From Crocinitomicaceae bacterium (GTDB taxonomy: Bacteria; Bacteroidota; Bacteroidia; Flavobacteriales_D; Crocinitomicaceae), in the NCBI GenBank assembly GCA_020436025.1, contig JAGQYP010000003.1, positions 62,001 to 126,000 on the forward strand: a DNA stretch of 64,000 nucleotides, written 5' to 3'. Each line of letters opens with the position of its first letter. The first letter of the stretch is position 1. Below are positions 16,646-24,620 of the stretch, piece after piece. The position numbers and the translations under genes are program-made. The notes beneath the pieces were generated by a model. It was not told the DNA's origin and ran no database searches. It worked only from the letters and a program-made list of their open reading frames with translations.

Positions 16646-18007
16646 ATGAGAGTTCACTTTATTGCCATAGGAGGTGCAGCCATGCATAATTTAGCCATTG
16701 CCTTAAAGCGCAAAGGTGATCATGTAACTGGATCTGATGACGAAATTTTTGATCCGTCTAAATCAAGATTGCAGCGCGAAGAATTGCTTCCGGACCGAAT
16801 TGGATGGAATCCTGAGATCATCAATTCTGATCTAGATGCTATTATTTTGGGCATGCATGCCAGAGCAGACAACCCGGAATTGCTGAAAGCACAGGAACTT
16901 GGACTAAAAGTGTATTCTTACCCTGAATTTATTTATGAGCAAAGCCTAGAAAAGAAAAGAGTAGTTATTGGAGGTTCTCATGGAAAAACAACGATTACTT
17001 CAATGGTATTACATGTTCTGAATCAAACACAGTTAGAATATGATTACATGGTGGGTGCTCAATTAGAGGGATATGATTGCATGGTCAAACTATCAGATGC
17101 TCCAATCATTATTTTGGAAGGCGATGAATATTTGTCTTCTCCTATCGATCGTAGACCTAAATTTCACTTATATCATGCTCATATTGGTCTGATTAACGGA
17201 ATTGCTTGGGATCACATAAATGTTTTTCCTACCTATGAGAATTATGTAGATCAATTTCGAATTTTCATAGACTCAATCGAATCACAAGGGAGTTTGTTTT
17301 ACAATTCTACGGATGAAGAAGTAGTTAAAATTTGCACTGAAAGAGATTTACCAGGGCTTTCTAAAATAAAATCATATGGAATTCCGAAACACAATATAAT
17401 TAATGGTCGAACAATTGTAGAGACTGCAACTAAACAGTATGAACTCAATGTTTTTGGTCAACATAATCTTCAAAACATGGAGGGCGCAAAATTAATTTGC
17501 ATGGATCTCGGGGTTTCAGAAGATGATTTTTACACAAGCATGCAAACATTTTCAGGAGCATCAAAACGATTAGAATTGGTAAAAGAAACGGAAGAATCTG
17601 TTTTCTACAAAGACTTCGCGCATTCTCCTTCTAAGTTAAAGGCCACAACTAAAGCCTTAAAAGAACAATTTCCAGAAAGAACATTAATCGCTTGTATGGA
17701 ATTACACACTTTTTCCAGTTTGAAAACAGATTTTCTTCCCTTATATGAAAACTCCATGGCCGCAGCTGATAAAGCCTACATATTTTTTGATCCAAAAGTA
17801 ATTGAACACAAAAAATTAGAACCCATAGATTCGGATTTTGTTAAAAAATGCTTTAAAAGTGACAACGTAGAAGTATTTACCAGTTCCAATGATTTAATCG
17901 ATAAACTGAAAAATGAACAGTGGCATGAAAAAAATCTGCTCATGATGAGCTCTGGTAACTTTAATGGTGTTAAATTTGAAGAATTAGCAAAAGAGCTATT
18001 TAAATAA
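16646..18007 (+). CDS. mpl: UDP-MurNAc:L-Ala-gamma-D-Glu-meso-DAP ligase Mpl
   Basis: Mpl is a peptidoglycan recycling enzyme that joins the murein tripeptide to UDP-MurNAc. The 453-residue length is normal. The N-terminus (HFIAIGGAAMHNLAIALK) is the Rossmann domain that differs from MurC by GGAAMHN. The ATP site GGSHGKTT is at 109-116, EGDEYLSSPID at about 158-168, and the C-terminal domain holds KDFAHSPSKLKAT. In Bacteroidota this gene is often labelled peptidoglycan synthetase. The tRNA repeat block begins 10 bp after its stop. Confidence 0.93.
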   Translation: MRVHFIAIGGAAMHNLAIALKRKGDHVTGSDDEIFDPSKSRLQREELLPDRIGWNPEIINSDLDAIILGMHARADNPELLKAQELGLKVYSYPEFIYEQSLEKKRVVIGGSHGKTTITSMVLHVLNQTQLEYDYMVGAQLEGYDCMVKLSDAPIIILEGDEYLSSPIDRRPKFHLYHAHIGLINGIAWDHINVFPTYENYVDQFRIFIDSIESQGSLFYNSTDEEVVKICTERDLPGLSKIKSYGIPKHNIINGRTIVETATKQYELNVFGQHNLQNMEGAKLICMDLGVSEDDFYTSMQTFSGASKRLELVKETEESVFYKDFAHSPSKLKATTKALKEQFPERTLIACMELHTFSSLKTDFLPLYENSMAAADKAYIFFDPKVIEHKKLEPIDSDFVKKCFKSDNVEVFTSSNDLIDKLKNEQWHEKNLLMMSSGNFNGVKFEELAKELFK

Positions 18008-18017
18008 GATCATAAAT

Positions 18018-18219
18018 GGGGATGTAGCTTACCGATAGAAGATTTCTAACTCATTCTTCGAAGAAATCTAACATCGGCACGGGCAACTTCGCTATGAATT
18101 GTATGCAAAAACACAAATGGGGATGTAGCTTACCGATAGAAGATTTCTAACTCATTCTTCGAAGAAATCTAACATCGGCACGGGCAACTTCGCTATGAAT
18201 TGTATGCAAAAACACAAAT
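18018..18219 (+). repeat. Two identical 101-bp units carrying the 5' end of tRNA-Ala
   Basis: Units 18018-18118 and 18119-18219 are identical as read. Each begins with GGGGATGTAGCT, the first 12 nt of the tRNA-Ala gene that follows at 18220, and then continues into about 89 nt of unrelated sequence. That part holds an inverted repeat (CCGAT/ATCGG outside, AGATTTCT/AGAAATCT inside) with the palindrome TTCTTCGAAGAA near its loop. The tRNA itself starts where a third unit would start. Confidence 0.9.
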
Positions 18220-18293
18220 GGGGATGTAGCTCAGTTGGCTAGAGTGCTTGACTGGCAGTCAAGAGGTCGTGGGTTCGAATCCCATCTTCTCCA
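18220..18293 (+). tRNA. tRNA-Ala (anticodon GGC)
   Basis: The 74-nt sequence folds as a cloverleaf. The acceptor stem GGGGATG pairs with CTTCTCC, including the G3:U70 pair that marks alanine tRNAs and one U:U mismatch. The D arm is GCTCAGTTGGCTAGAGT. The anticodon stem is CTTGA/TCAAG with loop CTGGCAG, giving GGC. The T arm is GTGGG-TTCGAAT-CCCAT, and the discriminator is A. CCA is not encoded. A terminator follows at 18297. Confidence 0.95.
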
Positions 18294-18296
18294 CAG

Positions 18297-18325
18297 AAAG
18301 CAAGTTATAATGACTTGCTTTTTTT
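18297..18325 (+). terminator. Rho-independent terminator of tRNA-Ala
   Basis: Stem AAGCAAGT/ACTTGCTT of 8 bp with a 7-nt loop (TATAATG) and a T-run. It begins 3 nt after the tRNA discriminator. Confidence 0.9.
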
Positions 18326-18445
18326 ATTTCTAATATTTATGCGTTGTAGACATAAATGTACGCTTATCGTGGGTTCGAACCATGACGATATCTTTGATAT
18401 GTCTTGGTGCTGACCTTTTGCGTCAGCATCCCATCTTCTCCACAA

Positions 18446-18476
18446 AAAGCAAGTTATAATGACTTGCTTTTTTTTT
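18446..18476 (+). terminator. Second copy of the tRNA terminator
   Basis: Same AAGCAAGT/ACTTGCTT stem and TATAATG loop as after the tRNA, with a longer T-run, inside the second downstream unit. Confidence 0.8.
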
Positions 18477-18596
18477 ATTTCTAATTTTAATACGTTGTAT
18501 ACATAAATGAACGCTTATCGTGGGTTCGAACCATGACGATATCTTTGATATGTCACGGTGCTGACCTTTTGCGTCAGCATCCCATCTTCTCCACAG

Positions 18597-18625
18597 AAAG
18601 CAAGTTATAATGACTTGCTTTTTTT
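18597..18625 (+). terminator. Third copy of the tRNA terminator
   Basis: Same 8-bp stem, loop and T-run, in the third, truncated downstream unit. Confidence 0.8.
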
Positions 18626-18773
18626 ATTTCTAATATTTATACGTTGTATACATAAATCTTCGCTTATCGTGAGTTCGAACCATGACGATATCTTTGATGT
18701 GTCACAGTGCTGTCGGCTATTTCGCCCCATAATTTGGACTTCAAAATTTATATGATACGTTAAATTTTCAGCA

Positions 18774-18802
18774 TAAAAAAAGCGCGATCATTTGATCGCG
18801 CT
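18774..18802 (-). terminator. Rho-independent terminator of the T9SS propeller gene
   Basis: AGCGCGATCA/TGATCGCGCT is a perfect 10-bp stem with a 2-nt centre at 18781-18802. Read leftward it is followed by a T-run (A-run 18775-18781 on the plus strand). It lies 26 bp after the stop of the large secreted gene. Confidence 0.9.
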
Positions 18803-18828
18803 CTTCAGTTATTTGCAGTTATTTACTT

Positions 18829-21800
18829 TTATCTAGCTTTAATGAACTTGGCAGTTTCTCTGTGATCTCCTGCTACAAATTCAATTAGATATGTTCCAAT
18901 TGGTAATCTTGAAACATTGAAGTCGATAATGTTGTTTCCTTTAGGCATTCCTGACTTTGAAACATTCATTACTAACTTCCCTGAAAGGCTATATACATTT
19001 ACATATACATCAGCATTGTCATCAAGATCGAACTTTAAAAATCCAGTTGAAACCATTGGGTTTGGATACACTAATAAATTAGTTTTGAAAGTTTCCTTTT
19101 CTATACCAATATTCATGTCATCTGGCATGGCAAGCAATGTAGACGAACTCCAAATTCCTCTACCATGTGTTCCAGCATAGATTTTACCAGGCGCCCTAGA
19201 ACCTTCATTCCAAGTTCTCCAGTCTTGTCTTAAAGCATGAACAGGAGCTAATCCAAATCCATCTGAAGAGTTTTCCCAAAGAACTGATCCTGCAGAAACG
19301 TTAGACGTTGCAAGCACTCCGTACTCAGTTGCAAGAGCTACAAAGTTCGGATCCTCTCTATCAATAATTGCATCATAAACAGGATACTGAATCTCTCCTG
19401 CTGCATGGATCGCTGAAGCATTAGCTCCACCTACACCACAAGTAGATGCATTTGTAATCTCGTAAGCATGGATAAAGTTTCCAAATCCACCTAAACAAAC
19501 CACTAGGTGATCTCCATCAGGAGAAGATGAATTGTAATCAACACCAATACCAGTAACAACTTGGAAACCTCCACCTGGAGCAGACCAGATCAAATCCCAG
19601 TTTGCTGTCGAAGAACCGTTTCCAGCTACAATTGACCATCCTTGAAGTGAATCTACAATTCCTGGAGTAGAAGCATAGTATTGGTTAAATCCAGATAATC
19701 TGAATAAATCTCCTCCTCTAGTTCCTACGTACAAGAAATCTCCATTTCTCGAGAATTCCATACATTGTACTTCAGAGCTTCCTACTTGAGGAACCACGTT
19801 TAACCAAATCTCATTTGCTCCAATATTGTCGCTAAATCTTTTCGCATAACGAGTCATCCAAATACCAAGATCTCTCTGTGTATTGTTAACCCATCTTCCT
19901 GTTCCAATACCTAAAGCTAACCAAGAAACATATGGATCTTGCGCTTTGATGGTATCCCAAGCAACATTATACAATACTGAATCAATATGCATGGCAATTG
20001 TATCATTGCTAATTGGATCGGTTGCATAATAGAATCTGTAAGGGATTGTATCACAAACAATGATTGTATCATCGTCAGAGATGTCAATAGGATCATTGTA
20101 AAGGATAATTGAATCTCCTAAATCAGGAGGATAGTTTCCAGAATTTAAGTTTGTCCAAGGATGCTCTATCCCTAAATCTCTGTTTGCAGACGAAATACAA
20201 TCAGTAACAGTATATTCAATAACATAGATATTTGGATCATAATAAACCGTATCCTCAAATCTAATTGTATCAGGAGCGATATACAAGATAGAATCTCCTG
20301 TTGAGTTCGACTCCACAATAATAGTGTCCCCCATGGAATACCCTTGACTTGGTATTACATACACTGAATCGGTTGAATTCAAATCATACACCTCATGGAA
20401 TCTGATTACTGTATTAAAATTACCAGGTCCACTAACAGATCCAGGAGTTAAACTCGCTGCCAACTGTTGAGGGTAAAATGGGTATTGTGTAAACCCTGCA
20501 TCACTTGATCTAAATAACCCTGAATAATACAAAGTTGTAAACACCATATTTCTGTTTGTTTGAGAAATATCACAATCAAAACCATCACCACCTAGTATCT
20601 CTGCAAAATCTTGCCATTGGAAATTGGTATGATCATTATAAAGTGATCCATTATCCTGTGCACCACCCAAAACATCTCCATGGGCAGAATAAGCAACAGA
20701 ATAGAATTGAGTTACATTGTAACCTCTGTTTGCCGGGATGAATGTTTGTCCTTCATCGTCAGAATAACCAACTCCTCCATCATTTCCAATATACAATCTT
20801 CCCATGTTATCCCACTTCATTTCGTGTTGATCCGCGTGAGCATAGATAGGAGACGTTGGATTCGCTGCCCAGTTTGTATTTTGATTCCAACTTCCGAAAG
20901 TTGGGTTATCAGGATCAGCAATCCATCCATAAATATCTATACCTCCAATAAAAGCTTTTTCAGGATGACCAGGCACTACAGTTGTAATGTTGTCGTATCT
21001 ACCTTGGGAATTAAATGGGTTAAAAGCTCCTGACCCTCCATTACTATTAGGAGCTATTTCATACCAATCCTGACCTGAATTTGACGAAACATAGGCTCCT
21101 TGGAACGTTCCATCTCCAGCCGCATTCAAGGCATAAATGAAATACTCTCCATTGTATCTCTCATGAGAAATAGAATACTCTACTCTTCCTTGAGCGTTTG
21201 GTAATGTATTTGAACCTGTGGTCGCTGCGTTGAAGAAAGTACTTCCTCCATCCAACGATATCTTCGCTTGTCTACTCTGATTAGCAATACATAAAACTTG
21301 TCCATCTTTAGATATTACCCCAGCAGAACTATTAGATGATCCTACTGTAGAAGAAACATCTGTTAAAGTACCATTGTCCGTGTTGTAAGTCCAAACTCCT
21401 GAGGAATTCATGATCCAAACCAGGTTGTTAATGGTATCACAGATCACTTCATTGATGAAAGTCCATGATTCAGTTCCAGCAACTAAAGTGGGTGCTGTGT
21501 TAATATCTCCAGTTGGATAAACATAAAGACCATATCCATAAGCCCCAGAATCTCCACCAGAGTAACCAACAATACCTTCAGCAAAATGCCCAGTGGCAAC
21601 AACCAATGCACCGTTTTTTGTTTGACATATAGATGAAACAGCTAAATTATCAGCAAAAGACTCCACTTTCACCCAATAGTTCCCTCTACTTCCAGATACC
21701 CAAAGACCACCGGATACAGATCCTGCATAAACAGTGTATTGGTTATTTACATCAACTTGAATGGCTCTAGTACGACCACCAATATTGTATGGTCCCTCTT

Positions 21801-22077
21801 CATCCCAAGTAATTATACCTGCTCTTGAACGATTTTCTGCAATAGCTCTTGCTCTTTGCACATCATCAATATCAACAACGCCTGTCCAAGGGTTTCTTTG
21901 AAGAACATTTCTGTATTCCAACGCATCGTTAGCATTTCTTTTCTGTCCATCCAACTTTGAGGATTTTCTTGGAGCATATTTTCCATCTACTTCACCATCC
22001 TGAAATGGGCTTAAAAAAGCAAAAGAAGCTAACATAGCTGTAGTCACTGTACCTACCAGTAAGTATCTGTATTTCAT
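18829..22077 (-). CDS. Type IX-secreted beta-propeller protein (sortilin-like, T9SS type A signal)
   Basis: A 1082-residue surface or secreted protein. The N-terminal signal is MKYRYLLVGTVTTAMLASFAF. Residues 90-500 and 790-1000 hold BNR/sortilin-like propeller blades (GPYNIGGRTRAIQVD, GGLWVSGSRG, SSNSGQDWYEI, GTRGGDLFRLSG, GTHGRGIWSSS). An extra region at about 560-760 is rich in Asp, Tyr and Ser. The last 80 residues (LLVYPNPMVSTGFLKF...IGTYLIEFVAGDHRETAKFIKAR) are a type A T9SS sorting domain. It stands alone with its own terminator. The ligand is unknown. Confidence 0.85.
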   Translation of the reverse strand: MKYRYLLVGTVTTAMLASFAFLSPFQDGEVDGKYAPRKSSKLDGQKRNANDALEYRNVLQRNPWTGVVDIDDVQRARAIAENRSRAGIITWDEEGPYNIGGRTRAIQVDVNNQYTVYAGSVSGGLWVSGSRGNYWVKVESFADNLAVSSICQTKNGALVVATGHFAEGIVGYSGGDSGAYGYGLYVYPTGDINTAPTLVAGTESWTFINEVICDTINNLVWIMNSSGVWTYNTDNGTLTDVSSTVGSSNSSAGVISKDGQVLCIANQSRQAKISLDGGSTFFNAATTGSNTLPNAQGRVEYSISHERYNGEYFIYALNAAGDGTFQGAYVSSNSGQDWYEIAPNSNGGSGAFNPFNSQGRYDNITTVVPGHPEKAFIGGIDIYGWIADPDNPTFGSWNQNTNWAANPTSPIYAHADQHEMKWDNMGRLYIGNDGGVGYSDDEGQTFIPANRGYNVTQFYSVAYSAHGDVLGGAQDNGSLYNDHTNFQWQDFAEILGGDGFDCDISQTNRNMVFTTLYYSGLFRSSDAGFTQYPFYPQQLAASLTPGSVSGPGNFNTVIRFHEVYDLNSTDSVYVIPSQGYSMGDTIIVESNSTGDSILYIAPDTIRFEDTVYYDPNIYVIEYTVTDCISSANRDLGIEHPWTNLNSGNYPPDLGDSIILYNDPIDISDDDTIIVCDTIPYRFYYATDPISNDTIAMHIDSVLYNVAWDTIKAQDPYVSWLALGIGTGRWVNNTQRDLGIWMTRYAKRFSDNIGANEIWLNVVPQVGSSEVQCMEFSRNGDFLYVGTRGGDLFRLSGFNQYYASTPGIVDSLQGWSIVAGNGSSTANWDLIWSAPGGGFQVVTGIGVDYNSSSPDGDHLVVCLGGFGNFIHAYEITNASTCGVGGANASAIHAAGEIQYPVYDAIIDREDPNFVALATEYGVLATSNVSAGSVLWENSSDGFGLAPVHALRQDWRTWNEGSRAPGKIYAGTHGRGIWSSSTLLAMPDDMNIGIEKETFKTNLLVYPNPMVSTGFLKFDLDDNADVYVNVYSLSGKLVMNVSKSGMPKGNNIIDFNVSRLPIGTYLIEFVAGDHRETAKFIKAR

Positions 22078-22249
22078 AACTTTTTATGTAAAAATTGTAT
22101 TTTAAAACAACAAAGCAGCCGCCAATTTACAAATAATGTTTGAATTAACGACATTCTTACTTTCAAAAATTCTAAGTTCTAAGATACACGATTTTCTTCG
22201 GTACCTCGTTGGATATTTTGATGGTTTTTTTGAAAAATATACATGTCTG

Positions 22250-23104
22250 TCAAACCAAATGTTTTTCAGCATGATAAGAGGAACGAACAAGAGGGCCGGA
22301 CTCAACATATTTAAAGCCCATTTCTAATCCAATTTCTTTATATTTTTCGAATTTCTCAGGGGTAACGAATTCAGCAACTGGCAAGTGTTTTGGCGTAGGT
22401 TGTAAATATTGCCCTAAAGTAATAATCTGTACCCCGACTGCTTTTAAATCTTCAAGTGTTTCCAAAATTTCTTCTTCGGTTTCACCAATTCCAAGCATGA
22501 TCCCAGATTTTGTTCTCAATCCGGATTTTGATAGTCTTCTTAAAACTTCCAAGCTTCGGTCATATTTTGCTTGGATTCTTACTTCTTTCGTTAGCCTTCT
22601 TACTGTCTCTAGGTTATGAGAGACCACTTCAGGAGCCACTTCAATAATTTTTTCAAGGTTCTCCCATTTCCCCATAAAATCAGGAATTAAGGTTTCCAAA
22701 GTAGTTCCAGGAGATTGTCTTCTGATCGCACGTACCGTTGCCGCCCAAATTTTAGCGCCACCATCTTGTAAATCATCTCGATCTACAGACGTGATAACGG
22801 CATGCTTTACTTTCATTAGTTTAACGGATTGAGCCACCTTAGCTGGTTCAAATACATCAACTTCTTCGGGTCTTCCAGTAGAAACAGCACAAAACCCACA
22901 AGATCGAGTACAAACATTACCAAGGATCATAAAGGTGGCAGTTCCTTCTCCCCAACATTCACCCATATTAGGACAATTTCCACTTTCACAAATCGTATGA
23001 AGCTTGTGTTCATCTACCAAACCTCTTACCTTCTTGTAATTCTCCCCTGTTGGCAATTTGACTTTAAGCCATTTTGGTTTCCTTACCTTTTCTTCTGTAC
23101 TCAT
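22250..23104 (-). CDS. lipA: Lipoyl synthase LipA
   Basis: LipA is a radical-SAM enzyme that inserts two sulfurs into protein-bound octanoate. The 284-residue protein has both clusters: the auxiliary-cluster cysteines C39, C44 and C50 ([12 protein letters not shown]) and the radical-SAM CxxxCxxC at C65, C69 and C72. The C-terminal RSSYHAE supplies the conserved serine ligand. It follows the beta-barrel gene by 21 bp in the same direction. Between its stop and the next gene (22078-22249) I see only a double TTCTAAG heptamer. Confidence 0.96.
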   Translation of the reverse strand: MSTEEKVRKPKWLKVKLPTGENYKKVRGLVDEHKLHTICESGNCPNMGECWGEGTATFMILGNVCTRSCGFCAVSTGRPEEVDVFEPAKVAQSVKLMKVKHAVITSVDRDDLQDGGAKIWAATVRAIRRQSPGTTLETLIPDFMGKWENLEKIIEVAPEVVSHNLETVRRLTKEVRIQAKYDRSLEVLRRLSKSGLRTKSGIMLGIGETEEEILETLEDLKAVGVQIITLGQYLQPTPKHLPVAEFVTPEKFEKYKEIGLEMGFKYVESGPLVRSSYHAEKHLV

Positions 23105-23125
23105 TCTCTACCTCTATAATGTCAA

Positions 23126-23869
23126 CTAAAACAACTTTCCTCCGAATAGAATATTTGCATATAATGATGGAAATAAAAACTTGGAAGGTGAACCATGCAT
23201 CACTTCAATTTTCGAAAAATAGGTGTCCACCGAACATCCAAACTCTACTCCAAAGACCTTACTATGATTCGATGCGAAGTCGAAAAAGAATCCTGCTTTT
23301 GCAAATATTCCGGGATTAAAATTGGATTCACCGAATCCATTGAACCAGCCAGCTCTTCCATAAATATTATCTCTGTTATGAATAGAAGGATCATATCTTT
23401 CCTTGACCAAAATTTGCTGACTCCCCTCAAACTTTCGAACCTCCAAGTAAACGGGCTTAATTAAAGTTAAACTTGCTCCAACGCTCCACATGAAACTAAT
23501 CTCAACTCCTTTTTCCCGCAAGCGGTTAAACATGATCGCCTGTCCACCGTAATGAGGTCTAAAAGAAATTAACGAATTTAATTTACCATAGAAAAAGCCT
23601 TTTGCATCTTCATAATAAGGACTAAAAGACTTGACCTCTTTCTCGTGCTTAATATTTGCGGCAGTAAACCCAACAACTTGACGGTATTTATAGTTTTTCT
23701 GCCATCCATAGTTCAAAGTAATGCCCCATCCATTTGTCGCAACATTTACTCCTCCATAAATCACCTTTCGATACAATACCTTTACTTCATCTTTGTCTTC
23801 TTCCTGAGAAAATGACCAAGAAGCAACAAAAATGAAAATTAGAAGTATATTAAGGCTGCTTTTAAACAT
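23126..23869 (-). CDS. Predicted outer-membrane beta-barrel protein
   Basis: The protein is 247 residues from the ATG at 23869. A signal peptide (MFKSSLNILLIFIFVASWSFSQ) is followed by an acidic stretch and alternating aromatic/polar strands ending in an aromatic residue (LYANILFGGKLF), as in outer-membrane barrels. A longer frame starts at a TTG 9 bases upstream, but this is part of the TATTTTTG promoter box at 23876-23883. No family is recognised. It is divergent from osmC-like and upstream of lipA. Confidence 0.7.
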   Translation of the reverse strand: MFKSSLNILLIFIFVASWSFSQEEDKDEVKVLYRKVIYGGVNVATNGWGITLNYGWQKNYKYRQVVGFTAANIKHEKEVKSFSPYYEDAKGFFYGKLNSLISFRPHYGGQAIMFNRLREKGVEISFMWSVGASLTLIKPVYLEVRKFEGSQQILVKERYDPSIHNRDNIYGRAGWFNGFGESNFNPGIFAKAGFFFDFASNHSKVFGVEFGCSVDTYFSKIEVMHGSPSKFLFPSLYANILFGGKLF

Positions 23870-23875
23870 AGAAAA

Positions 23876-23883
23876 CAAAAATA
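23876..23883 (-). promoter_or_regulatory. -7 promoter box TATTTTTG of the barrel gene
   Basis: The minus strand matches TAnnTTTG and ends 6 bases before the ATG at 23869, so transcription would start at or next to the start codon (leaderless or nearly so). No clear -33 TTG is seen. Confidence 0.5.
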
Positions 23884-23895
23884 CGAAATTATATC

Positions 23896-24300
23896 ATGAA
23901 AACCTCACGAGTAGAATATCTTGGCGCCCTTCAAACGAAAATCACCCATTTAAAATCCGGAGACTCCTCCATCACTGATGCACCTGTTGATAACAACGGA
24001 AAAGGATCTCGATTTTCACCTACAGATCTTGCCGCAACTTCTTTAGCATCCTGCATGATTACTGTAATTGGCATACACTGTGATCAAAATGAAATTCAAT
24101 TCACTCACGCAGATGCATATGTAAAGAAAATAATGGGAAGTAATCCTAGAAGAATTATAGAAATTCAAATTGAGCTAGACCTTAGCGGGAATAATTTCCC
24201 AAAAGAAATTCATGATAGAATTACACGAATAGCAAAGACCTGTCCGGTAGCAAATAGTTTGCATCCAGAAATAAATCAAGTGCTAAATATCAAATATTGA
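23896..24300 (+). CDS. OsmC family peroxiredoxin-like protein
   Basis: A 134-residue OsmC/Ohr-family protein. Family members reduce organic hydroperoxides using two cysteines. Both are present here: SLASCMITVIG (Cys about 53) and KTCPVANSL (Cys about 115). The N-terminal strand region and the middle helix fit the OsmC fold. It has no signal peptide, so it is cytoplasmic. It is divergent from the barrel gene with a 26-bp gap, and convergent with the small lipoprotein gene. Confidence 0.88.
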   Translation: MKTSRVEYLGALQTKITHLKSGDSSITDAPVDNNGKGSRFSPTDLAATSLASCMITVIGIHCDQNEIQFTHADAYVKKIMGSNPRRIIEIQIELDLSGNNFPKEIHDRITRIAKTCPVANSLHPEINQVLNIKY

Positions 24301-24331
24301 TGAGAGAGTAGTAGACGTAAAAAAGGCGCGA

Positions 24332-24481
24332 TTACTTTGCCTCTGCCAACTCGATATCCGAGTTTGAATCAGCGTCTACGCTTCCATATGCTGGACATTT
24401 ATGACGTCCTGAACCACAAGAAGTAAGTACAGTAACTACAGCTACAACAGCCAACATCTTTACAGCGAAATTCTTTTTCAT
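24332..24481 (-). CDS. Very small lipoprotein, 49 aa
   Basis: A short frame starts at the ATG at 24481 and ends at TAA 24334-24332. It begins MKKNFAVKMLAVVAVVTVLT and then has the lipobox cysteine (LTSC, Cys22). The mature part is only 28 residues (CGSGRHKCPAYG, then Asp/Ser-rich and ELAEAK). The CGS...KCPAYG pattern recalls tiny lipoproteins common in Flavobacteriia. Upstream, TATTTTAG is a one-mismatch -7 box. Function unknown. Confidence 0.7.
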   Translation of the reverse strand: MKKNFAVKMLAVVAVVTVLTSCGSGRHKCPAYGSVDADSNSDIELAEAK

Positions 24482-24620
24482 CTTTGTTTGTTTGTTCGTA
24501 AATAATCGTTTTCCAAGGTGGGGCTAAAATAACACTTTTTTTCGATATTTATTGAATCACTTAGTTCTAAAGTAATTTTTTTTTCGAAAATTCGTATTGA
24601 TATAGTGCGAATTAGACGAA

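Larger units (their letters stand above)
18281..18712 (+). repeat. Downstream array of about 150-bp units carrying the 3' end of tRNA-Ala
   Basis: Starting from the tRNA 3' end itself (CCCATCTTCTCCACA at 18281), the block repeats at 18430 and 18581; the last copy breaks off at about 18712. Each unit holds the tRNA 3' end, the terminator hairpin, an AT-rich stretch with an ATTTATG/CATAAAT-type inverted repeat, and ATCGTGGGTTCGAACC (T-arm-like). The two full copies add about 49 nt with two hairpins (GAC-ATATC/GATAT-GTC and GCTGAC/GTCAGC) before the next 3' end. Copies differ by several substitutions. Confidence 0.9.

Noticed and set aside
18018-18219. Additional complete tRNA genes upstream of tRNA-Ala
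   Set aside because: Only the first 12 nt match; there is no anticodon stem-loop, T-arm or acceptor 3' strand.
18018-18712. CRISPR array or classic integrative-element att pair
   Set aside because: Units are 101-151 bp, contain tRNA parts and no short spacers; there are no cas genes or integrase in the window.
18558-18755. 65-aa plus-strand ORF in the downstream tRNA repeats
   Set aside because: It runs through the 3' tRNA copy, the terminator and the hairpins, has no protein-like features, and is a by-product of the repeat.
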